NCBI RefSeq assembly: GCF_032452875.1
Contig: NC_083897.1
Coordinates: 5,810,854-5,874,853, forward strand
Source of the DNA: Bos javanicus
Taxonomy: Eukaryota > Chordata > Mammalia > Artiodactyla > Bovidae
Length of the DNA: 64,000 nt
Reading direction: 5' to 3'
Position 1 is the stretch's first letter. Each line of letters opens with the position of its first letter. The notes under the pieces were generated by a model. The model searched no databases. It was not told where the DNA came from and worked only from the letters and a program-made list of their open reading frames with translations. Made by a program: the position numbers and the translations under genes. Positions 32,503 through 44,334 of the stretch are shown piece after piece.

Positions 32503-34412
32503 GTGTTGTTGTTGTTCAGTTGCTCAGGTGTGTCCGACTCTTTCCTACCTCATGGACTACAGCACGCCCGGCATCCCTGTCCTTCACCATCTCCTGGAGC
32601 TTGCTCAGACTCATGCCCATTGACTCGGTGATGCCATCCAACCATCTAGTCCTCTGTCATCCCTTTCTTCTCCTGCCTCAGTCTTTCCCAGCATCAGGGT
32701 CTTTTCTAATGAGCCGGCTCTTCACATCAGGAGGCCAAAGTATTGGAGCTTCAGATTCAGTCCTTCCAATGAATATTCAGGACTGATTTTCTTTTGGATT
32801 GACTGGTTGCAGTCCAAGGGGCTCTCAGGAGTCTTCTCCAACACCAAAATTCAAAAGCATCAATTCTTTGCTGCTTAGCCTTCTTTATGGTCCAAGTCTT
32901 ACATCCATGGCTACTGGAAAAACCATAGCTTTGACTAGATGGACCTTTGTCAGCAGCATAATGTCTCTGCTTTTTAATATGCTGTCTAGGTTCGTCATAG
33001 TTTTTCTTCCAAGGAGCAAGCGTCTTTTAATTTCATGGCTGCAGTCACCATCTGCAGTGATTTTGGAGCCCAAGAAAATAAAGTCTGTCACCATTTTCTT
33101 GAAGAGATCTTTATAGTCTTTCCTGTTCTATTGTTTTCCTCTCCTTTTTTTGCTTTATTCACTTAGGAAGGCTTTCATATCTCTCCTTGCTATTCGATGG
33201 AACTGTGCATTCAGATGGGTGTATCTTTCCTTTTCTCCTTCGCCTTTCACTTCTTGTCTTTTCTCACCTCTCTCTGTAAGACCTCCTCAGACAACCACTT
33301 TTCCTTTTTGCATTTCTTTTTCTTGGGGATAGTTTTGATCACTGCTTCCTATACAATATTTTGAACCTCCTTCCATAGTTTTCCAGGCACTCTATCAGAT
33401 CTAATCCCTTCAATCTATTTGTCACTTCCACTGTATGATCATAAATTATTTGATTTAGGTCATGCCTGAATGTCCTGGTGGTTTTCCTTACTAAAAATTT
33501 GAGTCTGAATTTTGCCATAAGGAGTTCATTATCTGAGCCATAGTCAGATCCTTGTCTTGTTTTTACTGATTGCACAGAGCTTCTCCATCTTTGGCTGCAA
33601 AGAATTTAATCAGTCTGATTTTGGTGTTGACCATCTGGTGATGTCCATGTGTAGAGTCTTCTCTTGTGTTGTTGGAAGAGGGTGTTTGCTATGACCAGTG
33701 TGGTCTCTTGGCAAAACTCTGTTAGCCTTTGCCCTGCTTCATTTTGTACTCCAAGACCAAACTTGTCTGTCTGTCTCTTGATTTCCTACTTTTGCATTCT
33801 AGTCCCATACAATGAAAAGGACATCTTTTCTGCGTGTCAGTTCTAGAAGATCTTGTAGGTCTTCATAGAACCATTGAACTTCAGCTTCTTCGGCATTGGT
33901 GGTTGGGGCTTAGACTTGGATTACTGTGCTATTGAATGGTTTGCCTTGGAAATGAATTGAGATCATTCTGTCATTTTTGAGATTGCACCCAAGTACTGCA
34001 TTTTGGACTCTTTTGTTGACTATAAGGGTTACTCCATTTCTTTTAAGGGATTCTTGCCCACAGTAGTAGATACAATGGCCTTCTGAGTTAAATCACCCAA
34101 CCCGTCCATTTTAGTTCATTCATTCCTAAAATGTCAATGTTTACTTCTGCCATCTCCTGTTTGACCACATTCAGTTTACCTTGATTCATGGACCTAACAT
34201 TTCAGGTTCCTAAGCAATATTGTTCTTTACAGCATCGGACTTTACTTTCACCACCAGACACATCCACAAACTGGGCATTGTTTCCACTTTGGCTCAGCCT
34301 CTTCATTCCTTCTGGAGCTATTTCTCTGTTCTTCTCCAGTAGCATATTGGGCACCTACTGACCTGGGTAATTCATCTTTCAGTGTCATATTTTTTTTCCT
34401 TTTCATATGTTT

Positions 34413-35608
34413 TTAGAAAAGGCAGAAAATCCAGAGATAAAATTACCAATATCTGTTGGATCATAGAAAAAGCAAGATAATTCCAGAAAAACATCTACTT
34501 CTGCTTCATTGACTACACTAAAGCCTGTGACTGTGTGGATCACAACAAACTGTGGAAAACTCTTCAAGAGATGGGAATACCAGACCACTTAACCTGCCTC
34601 CTGAGAAACCTGTATGCAGGTCAAGAATCAATAGTTAAAACTGGACATGGAACAATGGACTGGTTCAAAATTGGGAAGGGAGTACATCAAGTCTGTACAT
34701 TGTCACTCTGCTTATTCAACTGCTTACATCATATGAAATGTACTGGATGAAGCACAAGCTGGAATCAAGATGGCAGGGAGAAATATCAATAACCTCAGAT
34801 ATGCAGATGACACTACCCTTATTGCAGAAAGTGAAGAGGAACGAAAGAGGCTCTTGATGAAACTGAAAGAACAAAGTGAAAAAGCTGGCTTAAAACTCAG
34901 CGTTCGTAAAACTAAGATCATGGCATCCAGTCCTATTACTTCATGGCAAATAGATGCAGAAACAATGGAAACAATAAAAGATTTTACTTTCTTGGGCTCC
35001 AAAATCACTGCAAATGGTGACTACAGTCATAAAATTAAAAGATGTTTGTTCCTTGGAAGAAAAGCTATGAGAAACCAAGAAAATGCACTAAAAAGCAGAG
35101 ACATTACTTTGACAGCAAAGGTCTGTATAGTCAAAGTTATGGTTTTTCCAGTAGTCATGTATGGATGTGAGATTTGGACCATAAAGAAGGCTGAGCACTG
35201 AAGAGTTGATGCTTTTTACTGTGGTGTTGGAGAAGACTCTTGAGAGTCCCTGGACCACAAGGAGATCAAATCAGTCAATTCTAAAGGAAATCAACCCTGA
35301 ATATTCATTGAAAGGACGGATGCTGAGGCTGAAGCTCCAGTATTTTGGTCACCTGATGTGATGCTCTGACTCATTAGAAAAGACCCTGATGCTGGGAAAG
35401 ATTGAAGGCAAGAGAAGAAGGGGACAACAAGGGGACGACCAAGGAGAAGGGGGTAACAGAGGACACGATGGTTGGATGGCATCACTGAGTCAATTGACAT
35501 GAGTTTGAGCAAGCTCCAGGAGATGGTGAAGGACAAGGGAGCCTAGCATGCTGCAGTCCATGGGGTTGGAAAGAGTCAGACATGACTGAGTGACTGAAGA
35601 ACAACAAC
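34413..35608 (+). mobile_element. Inner BovB LINE, sense, inserted into the outer BovB
   Basis: Starts mid reverse transcriptase (ttagaaaaggcagaaaatcc) and ends at the 3' tip with 'gactgaagaacaacaac'. Short flanking tgttt (34408-34412 and 35609-35613) may be the target-site duplication. The segment 35405-35450 shows a local expansion of a ggggacaaca-type unit. Both BovB copies here carry older-variant text. Confidence 0.88.
34535..35201 (+). pseudogene. BovB reverse-transcriptase remnant with intact YADD
   Basis: RTE-clade reverse transcriptase, broken into two frames: 34535-34750 (MDHNKLWKTLQEMGIPDHL, then YAGQESIVKTGHGTMDWFKI, then the motif-B region) and 34770-35201. The second frame keeps the catalytic RYADDTTLIAES and the following thumb-like region, ending at FPVVMYGCEIWTIKKAEH. 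A frame break with missing bases around 34730-34760 separates motif B from motif C. No start codon or endonuclease domain belongs to it, so it cannot be active. Confidence 0.88.
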
Positions 35609-35868
35609 TGTTTATGGGGTTCTCAAGTCAAGCATGCTCAAATGGCTGGCCATTCCTTTCTCCAGTGGACCACATTTTGTCAGAACTCTCCACAGTGACC
35701 TGTTCATCTTGGGTGGCCCTACAGAGCATGGCTTATAGTTTCATTGAGTTAGACAAGGCTGTGATCCATGTGATCAGTTTGGCTTGTTTTCTGTGATTTT
35801 TTTTTTTTCATTCTGTCTTCCCTCTGATGGATGAGGATAAGAGGCTTCTGGAAGCTTCCTGATGGAAG

Positions 35869-36419
35869 TGTAAAAGTGTAATTGTCATCCATATATGAGC
35901 ATTTAGTGTTATAACTCTCTTAAGTAAAAGGAATGTTTATGCTTTTTAGAAGGCATATATTAGAATCACTTTTCAAAATGTAGCTAGTATGTGAAACTTG
36001 AAGTAGGAGAACCAAAATGAAGTTGAAAAGAGAAGGTTGAGTGCTTCCGTGAGTTGCATAACAATAGTCTCCTTTCTTCCCTAGAGCTCAACGTGAATGA
36101 TTAAAAATCACCCCTCAGGGTCTTGGCTTGAATATCCTGCTTGTAACAGTAGGTTTGTGAGTACAAGAACAGCTGCCCATCTGCTAGGAAAATGAAAGGA
36201 AGTAAATCAGACATCCATTTTATGCTGAAGATTCATGTTATCTGAGGTGGCTTTAAAAAATTTCCTTTTACCTTTGTTTAAACAAAATGGAAATCTTGTT
36301 TATTTCCTAGTCATAGAGGTGAAGAAAATGTTAGTTTCCTGAAATGAATCTACCTCAATGAGGACTTTAGATAATCAGTGACCTGGCTAATTTTTTTGAG
36401 CGGATTGTTTATTCTTTTC
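35869..36419. other. Unassigned sequence
   Basis: No supported feature seen. Confidence 0.4.
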
Positions 36420-37190
36420 ATTTTTGGCATGCAAAAGCTATACATAATTATACATACATGTCCATAACTATACATAATTAGTGTATATGACTTGATGAAT
36501 TTGGAAATAAGTCTACACTCATGAAACCATCACTATAATCTATCCATGAGCCTCTCCATCACCTCCAAAAGTATCCTCTTGCCTTTTATTAATAAGATTT
36601 TTTGTAATAAGGACACCTAAAATCTACCCTTTTAGCAAATTTTTTAGTATATAAGACAATGTTGTTAACTATAGTCAATATGTTGTATAGTAAGTCTCCA
36701 GGGTTTATCATCTTGTATAACTGAGACTTACATCCTGGCTCAATTTAAAAATTACTGTTTTTCTTATTACATAAGTAATGCATGTACAGTTAGAGAGCTC
36801 AGACAAGCAGAAATAGGAAAAAAAAATCACTGTAAGTTCATCAGAGAATATTAACATTTTGATATGTGTACATAGAGTGTGTATATGTGTAGCAACAAAA
36901 TTGGATCAAACTGTGCATGTCTTTATAACCTACTTTTTTCACTTAATGTTACATCAAGAATATCTTTCCTTGTCAATAAATATCGGGTCATTCAGGTTTT
37001 TGGTTGGATGTTATAGAAAAACACAGATGAAATTTTTGGCCAACCTGATATATGTATACAATCTCATTTTAAATGGTTACATAGTATTTATTATATGTAA
37101 TTTAAAGATTGTATTTTATGGGGCTTTTCAATTGCTTCCAGATTTCTAGCATTATTTAAAAATTTTGGTTATGTACCTTTATACTTATTT
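36420..37190 (-). mobile_element. L1M-type 3' region(s), antisense
   Basis: 'gtgtatatgacttgatgaat', 'tcatgaaaccatcactataa' and 'gttgttaactatagtcaata' are antisense old-L1 3' UTR. From about 36740, 'aacctacttttttcacttaa' and 'atctttccttgtcaataaat' mark a second old L1-like piece. They may be two insertions. Confidence 0.6.
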
Positions 37191-39244
37191 TTTAGGACAA
37201 ACTACTCTATCAGTTAAGATAGGCTTGGTTATGTTGTGATAACAAACACTTGAAAATCTCTCTAGCTTAAAACAACAATGGTTTATTTCTTGCTCAGATT
37301 ACATCTACATTAAAAGTTAACAGGAGAGTTCTGATTATTAAGTAGAGACCCCAGTTTACTGAGATTCTTTCATTATCTGACACCCTCTCACCATGCGCTC
37401 TCATGAATACCTTGGTAAGGAGTGAGAATATTGTAAATTGCTTACTGGCTCTTAAGTGCTTTTGCATAGAAATGAAACAGAGGTGCTCATGGTTCACTGG
37501 GCAGAACTAGTCATGTGGACACATTTAACCTCAAAGAGGTGGGGGAAGTTGGTGCTCCCATTTGCTTGAAAGTAGTGGAAAACCAAATATTGTCTCCCAC
37601 AATAGCATTGCTGAATTAAATGCTGTGAAATAGCTAGTAGAATATGTAAATTTAGTAAATGTTTGTGTTACTTATTTAAAAATTATTCTCCAGGAGGATT
37701 ATAACATCTTATGTTCAAACTGTTAGTGATTAAGGAAATTTCCCTGCATTTTCCCTCTTCTAATCTGTAATATAATTTTAAAATATTTTTGATAATTTTA
37801 TGAGCAAAAGCAGCATCTGTTTTAATTGATATTTCTCTTATTATTAAGAGGATGACCATTTTGATATAGTTATATAGCCTGGTTCATATTGATGGCTTTA
37901 AGGAAGGTTTTAAAAACATGACTTTGTGCGTGATACAGGGATGCTGTTATATCTGAAGTGACTGCAGTTGTGGAATACATCTTAAAAGGTGTAAATTCCT
38001 AGAGGTATTATGCTCTTTTGGCTGTATTTTCTTATCCTTCAAATTCAGGATGCAATTGAGTTCATGAATACAATTAAATATGAAATGTTGATAGTTTTCT
38101 CAAAGATGGCATGGTAGCACATTTGAAAATAATGCCTATGTGTTTAGTTAAGAAATACGAGATTCTCAACTTATACCTAGATTTTAGGAATATATTCATT
38201 CTATAATTATTTTGCACAAGTCTCATCTCCCTTACCATATAGGCAGCATCTTATTGTTAAAGGCATTATCCTCTTTTGATTGCCCATGTGCCTAACAAAA
38301 GTGCTGGGTATATAAGTAGAATCTTGGTAAATAAGTATTCAGTGAAATTAACTGAAAAGGAAAGGTAACTTATTTGCATATATATTATTCATTCATCTTA
38401 TGTCAAGCATTGGGGTAGAAAGTGCTTCTATGCAAAGAGAAATTCTAAGTATTTTGTAATACTTTCAAAGGGAAGACCAAAGACAGTGTTTTGTCTCTCT
38501 TTGTGTATGTAGGTGAGGAGCCATGCTGAAAGGAATTCTCCAAACCAGGAGACGGGTAAACGTTTTTGCTTCACAGTGCTTTTATAAACTATGTCTGTTG
38601 GGACCATGGAGGTTAAAGGCCTTCCACTTATGATTTAACTTCTATTGAGATATTATGCTAAAATTCCCCTAGCCTTAGAGTCCATCCCGAGGAGCCAAGG
38701 TGGACTGTACCACTCTGGCCTGATTTTAGCAGGGCTCAAGTTTAAAAGGGATTAAAACGCATTCTTATGACCTGAATTGTAAGTTATTGAGATTTCATGT
38801 TAACACATTGTTGAACTTTGACAGGTCGACGTGTACTTAGATGGAGAGGATTTATTGTGAATTTCAGTTTCTTTGTGATGTGTTCGGTGCTTGACCAAAA
38901 CTGCTGAGGACTGGAGGCGGAGCATAAAGAGAAGGGTTTAAGATTGTTCTCTTCAGAATTGGTGATCAGCATAAACCAGTTCTCAGCAAGGTTACTTGAT
39001 ACCAAACTGAATCAGTCAATTTAAATGAAGGAAGAAATAATAACTGTGTGTTTGTTAGTATGTGTTAATAGAAGCTATTTCATTTAGAAAAATTAGGAAT
39101 TCTTAACATGGGGGGAAATATTGGAATAGACATTTCAAGTAAGAATTGGATGCTTCTGTCTCTGGGTTCTTTAATAAGAGAACAAATTTGGCTAAATATC
39201 CATCTGTCTGAAGACAGGAGGCTGGACCAAATAACCTCTTGCTA
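37191..39244. other. Unassigned sequence with a short exon candidate
   Basis: No repeat family recognised across 2 kb apart from A/T-rich stretches. The candidate exon at 38513-38555 lies here. Confidence 0.4.
38513..38555 (+). other. Candidate 43-nt exon
   Basis: Acceptor-like tract ttgtctctctttgtgtatgtag ends at 38512 in a pyrimidine-rich run. Donor GACGG|gtaaac follows. Only one frame is open (VRSHAERNSPNQET plus one base). It would leave phase 1, which is not compatible with direct splicing to 43649, because that junction would read TAA. The real alternatives are chance or a missing intermediate exon. Confidence 0.18.
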
Positions 39245-39442
39245 CTAGTACTGGTGGCTCAGAAGGTAAAGCGTCTGTCTACAATGCGAGAGACCTGGGT
39301 TCGATCCCTGGGTTGGGAAGATTCCCTGGAGAAGGAAATGGCAACCCACTCCAGTACCCTTGCCTTGAAAATCCCATGGACGGAGGAGCTTCGTGCAGGC
39401 TACTGTCCATGGGGTTACAAAGAGTCGGCACGACTGAGTAAC
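39245..39442 (+). mobile_element. Bov-tA SINE, sense, full length
   Basis: tRNA-like head (actggtggctcagaaggtaa), B-box-like 'gggttcgatccctggg', and BovB-like body. It ends in a T-run (39443-39454) instead of the usual A- or CA-rich tail. Confidence 0.93.
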
Positions 39443-39589
39443 TTTTTTTTTTTTCCATTACTCCTGGCAGTAAGACCCCATATTCTAATTACAAGCTAAT
39501 TTCAGCATTATTCTTATTTTGGCTTTTAATGCTTTCCAACTTGTAGAAGTTGAGCGTACATCTTAAAGTGGACTAGTGAGTTACCTTTT

Positions 39590-39935
39590 GTCAATCAGTT
39601 AAGAACTATTTATTGGGTTTTACCAAACTGTACTGCTAGACATATTAATATATAAGAAATTGTTCTTGTCCTCAAGGACTATGCACTATATTTGAACAGG
39701 GGCAAAAATCACACTGGAGACAGACCAACCCAATAAAATGTTGCACGCTATTTCTCTACTTCAGTAGCAGTTTGTAGAAAACTTTTACCACTGTGAGTTA
39801 GAGTGAATGAATTGTGGAGGAGGTAGACCTTGAGGAAGTCCCTGTGGGTAAGGAGGATTTAGATAAGCTGAGATCAGAGTAGAGGGGATCATAAGTATGG
39901 GAATGAGACATGATCAGAGGCACCAGAGAGCCATC
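39590..39935 (-). mobile_element. L2 fragment, antisense, low certainty
   Basis: 'gttcttgtcctcaaggacta' and 'accttgaggaagtccctgtg' resemble antisense L2 landmarks in the right order, but divergence is high. Confidence 0.35.
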
Positions 39936-41924
39936 CCTTCAAGTTTTCCTTTAAATGAACACTGTCCCATTTGTTTGTTCAATAGCAACTTTCCTCTCCT
40001 TGGTATCTGTATTCTCTTCTGTTGAAGTAGTTTCTCCTATTAAATAGGAGAATCTATCATATCCTTATTAAAAAATAAGAATCTATCATATCCTTATAAA
40101 AAAAACACAACATGAGGAATCTTTGCAAAATTATTAGCTACTTCTGAGGATTGGTTTCTGTTTATCTGAATCTCTTTTATATTAGTTGGATCATCTCAGT
40201 TCTCTTTTCTGTTTCTAGTCCCATAGATGATAGAATGTCAGGCTGATTATTTAGTACCTGAGATTCTTTAAATGCCTGTGTGTGAGTGTTCTTGGAAAAC
40301 CATCTTTGCTTTGATGAAGGTTTGATGAACCTGTCAGATTTCTCATGTGACAGCATTCTTAGTTATTATTATTAGTAACTAAGGGGCTTACTTAGAAGTT
40401 TGCTATTTTAGAAAGCTCTTCTTCATTCATGTACATATGCTATGCAACAGTGGCAGAATACAGCAGTTTGCCCAGATCACTAGCAATGAGGTTGATCCAC
40501 AAGGCCATTCTGGAGGAATGCCAGCAAGTCATTGACAAGATTTATTTGTTCCATATTCAAAACCCTAAACCATGAGAGTAGTCTAACACCTGTCCATATG
40601 TCTGTCTCTCTCTTTCCGTCCTTCTTCCATTTAAGCAGTAACATTTGAATCCTCTACTTCTGACACATCTCATACTTCATTTCTGTCTGTATAAATTCAT
40701 TTGGTATGAAATTGAACACAAAACAGAACTTCTAAGCATGTGTTTTCCTTGAGATTTTTCTGTCATTATTATTTGCGAGGAAGGGTATTTTGGTGGAGTT
40801 TTTAAATGCAGCATGATTAAAAAAAGCATATCAATACCTCATTATTTCCAAGAAAGCACTTCAATGGGAGGTGGCAGTAATTTCAAAATTAGTGGTACCT
40901 GAGGTGTTTGTGATACTCATCAACACAAAGCCATGCTTCCTTGGGCTTGGTTTTGAAATAGTTTCTCAGGTCGCCACTGAGCTTTGTGTCTGGTTTTCTT
41001 TCAGAATCTGCCCTTCATGTCAGGGCAGCTGTTATATTGTTTTTGCTGTATTATGGTTTTTGTGAAATCACACAATACTTCTTAATGTGATAGTTTGATA
41101 AGTGAATTTCTTTATAAAGATGACATCTTTGTCAAGTTTTGAAAGAAACTATTCTAAGATAACCAATAACCCAGAACATTTGCATATCAAATAATAGAGT
41201 AATATAGTGGTTAGCTCCCAAAAGAATGATTTTGGTAGGGAAAATGTGTAGTTTGCATGTGTAAATGTACAAGGTTTGATGAAAAAATGTTTAAGCATTA
41301 AAGCTATCTCCAAAAAAGAGTGTGGGCTAGGAGGAAATGGGAATTCCTGTGGTTAAAATTATCTTAGGTGTACCAACATCTAGGTGTACATTGGTCCCAC
41401 CCAAAATTAAGCTTCAAGATGAGTTCCTTTGATAGCCACGATTTCTCTGGACCACCTTCATTCAGTCTCATTTAGATTCCGTGTAGAGGGAATGACATAA
41501 TTCGTAACTTTAGTCCATACCAGCTGAAGAGAAAAGCTTATGTATGTTTCAGAAGACTTTGTAATCTGACACAATGTTTCAGATTCCTCATTATAAACCA
41601 TTTTGGCATCCAGTACCTGATTGGGAAATTCTGTGCTCTTTTCTATACCCCAGACCCTTATTTCCTCATTAGATGGATTTTCTGAAGGAAAATTAGATGT
41701 TTGAACTAGTAACAGAGGGAGGTAGTATCAAGTTCTTGATAAAAAATAAGTGAAAGCTATTATGGATAATGGTGTTCATAAATATATATGAACAATAAAA
41801 TCAACTGATACAAAAATAAGACATCATAATTTTTGCTAGAAGGTCCAGTCATTTTAATTAGTAAACAGGATCCTCTATGCATAAGAAAAGCATATCATCA
41901 CCAACATATTATGATTTGTTCCAT
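39936..41924. other. Unassigned sequence
   Basis: About 2 kb with no repeat family I can name. A 64-codon plus frame at 40871-41065 crosses acceptor-like sequence at about 41004 but has no donor. Confidence 0.4.
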
Positions 41925-42113
41925 TGCTCAGTCATATCCAACTCTTTATGACCCCATGAACTGCAGCACACCTGGCTTCCCCATCCTTCATTATCTACCA
42001 GAGTTTGTATAAACTCATGTCCACTGAGTCAGTGATGCCATCCAACCATCTCAGCCTCTGCTGCCTTCTTATCTTCCTGCCTTCAATTTTTGCCAGCATC
42101 AGGGTTTCAAGAA
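41925..42113 (-). mobile_element. BovB 3' end, antisense, about 190 bp
   Basis: 'ttgctcagtcatatccaact' to 'gccagcatcagggttt' is the BovB tip with moderate decay. Confidence 0.88.
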
Positions 42114-42916
42114 TCCCATTGTGATTTGAGGGTTATTGATGACCTACCTCTCTAAAATCATCTCCTCTACTAACAGTAGTTCCCCAAATCCTCACAATGG
42201 CAATATTGTATTTAGTCTGTAAATATAGTAGTTGGATGGAGCAAAGCATTCATTAATCAACAACATCCACTGTCATATTAGCAGGCGGTGTTCAAGTAAA
42301 GTTAATTACCGTCAGTCAGACAGTAGTTCCTAAAGGAACTATGATCTAGGACAAGGATATTTGGGGATAAAAGAGAGTTATGGGGAATGAATTGTTGTCT
42401 AGGGTAGATAGGCTCTAGCGAACCACCTCTGTTGGGATGAGATGAGGGGTGAGAGGCAGTGTGCTCTGGGCTGTCAGGTCCAAAGATGCCAAAAGGGAAG
42501 GTAAGCAGTGTCAAATACTGACTTTCTGTCCTGTGCAATCCTTCCTTTATGCAATTTCTGAGGAAATATGACAATCCATACATGTAATGAATTTTGCCAA
42601 AATGTTTGTAGATTTGGGAGTTAGCATTTAGTCCAAATACTGTTATTAAAATGTAAACCACATATTAATATGTATTGACAATCTTTTGAAGGTATTTCCT
42701 TAGAATGGGAGAAATTTAGAATCACAGGGGCCCTTAGAGAGCATTTAGGACTCTGTGGTTTTCAAATTGTGTTCCCTGGAACCCTGTGGTTCTGAAAAAA
42801 TGTCTTAGGGCCACTGTAGGGGTAAAGAAAAAGAGTAACAGAGACAGCTCTAGATCCCCTGCCCGTGGTACAGGTAGAACAGATAGACTTTAGTCTATCT
42901 TCTCCATTATGTCGTT
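42114..42916. other. Unassigned sequence
   Basis: A minus-strand frame of 119 codons (42302-42661) has no recognisable domain. A good plus-strand donor (GGGAAG|gtaagcag) lies at about 42500, but all upstream frames carry stops. Nothing further is supported. Confidence 0.4.
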
Positions 42917-42934
42917 GAATAAGCTATTATTTTT

Positions 42935-43038
42935 TTCTTATTTTATTGGAGGATAAGTGCTTTACAATATTGTGTTGGCATCTGCCATATATCAGCATGA
43001 ATTAGCCGTAGGCATACATATGTCCTAATAATAACATA
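42935..43038 (-). mobile_element. Short L1 3' end, antisense
   Basis: 'attggaggataagtgcttta', 'caatattgtgttggcatctg' and 'ccatatatcagcatgaatta' are the terminal bases of a ruminant L1. Flanking 18-bp repeats starting tgaataag (42917-42934 and 43039-43056, two mismatches) are the target-site duplication. Confidence 0.8.
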
Positions 43039-43211
43039 TGAATAAGTTACTATTTTCTATTCTACTGATTTTAAAAAATGGTTTAAAAACCACAGATCTA
43101 TTCGAATTCCTTTGTTTTACAGATGGAGAGTTTGAGTTAGAGACAAATGTTTCCTACTTCAGAATCCTGCGGAAAGGCCAATGTGGCTTAAATTGGAATT
43201 TAGAAATATAG

Positions 43212-43555
43212 AACAGTCTTTTGGACTCTGTGGGAGAGGGAGAGGGTGGGATGATTTGGGAGAATGGCATTGAAACATGTATAATATCATATATGAAACG
43301 AGTCGCCAGTCTAGGTTTGGTGCAAGATACTGGATGCTTGGGGCTGGTGCACTGGGACGACCCAGAGGGAGGGTATGGGGAGGGAGGAGGGAGGAGGGTT
43401 CAGGATGGGGAACACGTGTATACATGTGGTGGATTCATGTTGATATATGGCAAAACCAATACAATATTGTAAAGTTAAAATATAAGTTAAATATTGTAAA
43501 GTTAAAATATAAATATAAAAAAAAGAAAATAAAAAGAATTCCTTGTAAAAAAAAT
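43212..43555 (+). mobile_element. Ruminant L1 3' UTR, sense, with A-rich tail
   Basis: It starts 'aacagtcttttggactctgt', contains the purine-rich tract and ends 'ggcaaaaccaatacaatatt' plus an A-rich tail. The tail holds a duplicated block: tgtaaagttaaaatataa occurs twice, near 43468 and 43496. Confidence 0.9.
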
Positions 43556-43648
43556 AAATATAGTTAACTTTTAAATATAGCACATGTTACAGATTAATAT
43601 AAATGGGTGCTAATAAGCAGAATGAAGTAATGAAAATTTTAATTTCAG

Positions 43649-43738
43649 GCTAACTCTACATCATGTAATAAACTCCCAGAAACGAAAGATCCTATTAACA
43701 TTCACAACTTACAGGACCCAGTTCAAAGCATATTGAAG
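43649..43738 (+). CDS. Best candidate protein-coding exon (90 nt)
   Basis: The segment is bounded by acceptor gaaaattttaatttcag (ending 43648) and donor AAG|gtattc (43739). A branch-point-like tgctaataag lies about 35 bases upstream of the acceptor. Its length is exactly 30 codons, and one frame is fully open (starts ANSTSCNKLPETKDP, ends DPVQSILK). One other frame stops at its first codon and the third near its end. The composition is hydrophilic and unlike the SINE-, L1- or BovB-derived frames around it. The segment overlaps no repeat I recognise. A phase-0, 90-nt internal exon of a plus-strand gene is the simplest reading. I cannot name the protein, and no adjacent exon is proven. Chance agreement of splice signals remains possible. 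Confidence 0.35.
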
Positions 43739-44334
43739 GTATTCTAAATTTATTGATTTTGGTTTATGAAAGCTACTGACTTTAGACTTGAATTGTTTTT
43801 TGTAAATGTCACCTTGAACATTTACATAGGAAAGCATCATTTGCAAAGTTGTGATTAGTTAAGATTTGTAATATCTGAATTACTAGAATTTGCCACAGTC
43901 ATATTTTCACTGTGCCTCATGAATGCCAAACATATTGTCAGCCCTTGATTTTTCTCATGCCTCTTCCCCTCTTGACTACTATTACCCTCCTCTTAGTTTC
44001 TCTGAATCTTAACTATTCTTCAAGATTCCACTGGTTTCTTCTGGTCCAGAAGTCTTCTCTGACCACCCCAGCCCTTAGTAATCTTGCTTCCATTCATCAA
44101 GTAAAGCAGTTCCTCTCTGGGCCTGTCATTTGAAACTTAGCATACGCTGACTTGTCTTGGTCTTTGATTTGGTGTGTTTGTCCTAATCACCTCTCAGTGC
44201 CCCAGCCACATGATGTACTTCTTGAAGTAGGTGCCATCTTAAATCTCTTTGACTCCATCTCTCTCAGAAGATACCTGGTTTTATAGTACCTGATCAGTAA
44301 ATATTTGTTGATTGATTGTCATCATCACTTTATT
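43739..44334. other. Unassigned sequence downstream of the exon candidate
   Basis: The C/T-rich sequence 43960-44110 ('ctcttcccctcttgactact', 'ccagaagtcttctctgacca') and the stretch near 44250-44300 have an L2-like flavour, but I would not call it firmly. Confidence 0.35.

Larger units (their letters stand above)
32503..35868 (-). mobile_element. Outer BovB LINE, antisense, RT region deleted, split by a second BovB
   Basis: The 3' tip is at 32503 (gttgttgttgttcagttgct). The 3' region runs to about 33092, where it jumps straight to sequence that normally lies about 1.3 kb further 5' (gaagagatctttatagtctt). Most of the reverse-transcriptase core is therefore missing. The endonuclease region follows to 34412. 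The element resumes at 35609 with 'tttatggggttctcaagtca', the text that normally follows 'ttttcatact', and continues to its 5' region near 35868. The 34413-35608 gap is a separate BovB. Confidence 0.88.

Noticed and set aside
32503..35608. Twin-priming inversion of a single BovB
   Set aside because: Twin priming leaves one 3' end. Here both outer ends are BovB 3' tips, and the outer element resumes after 35608, so a nested insertion fits better.
42302..42661. 119-codon minus-strand frame and a good plus-strand donor at about 42500
   Set aside because: No family match. The frame has no splice or promoter support, and all frames leading to the donor have stops.
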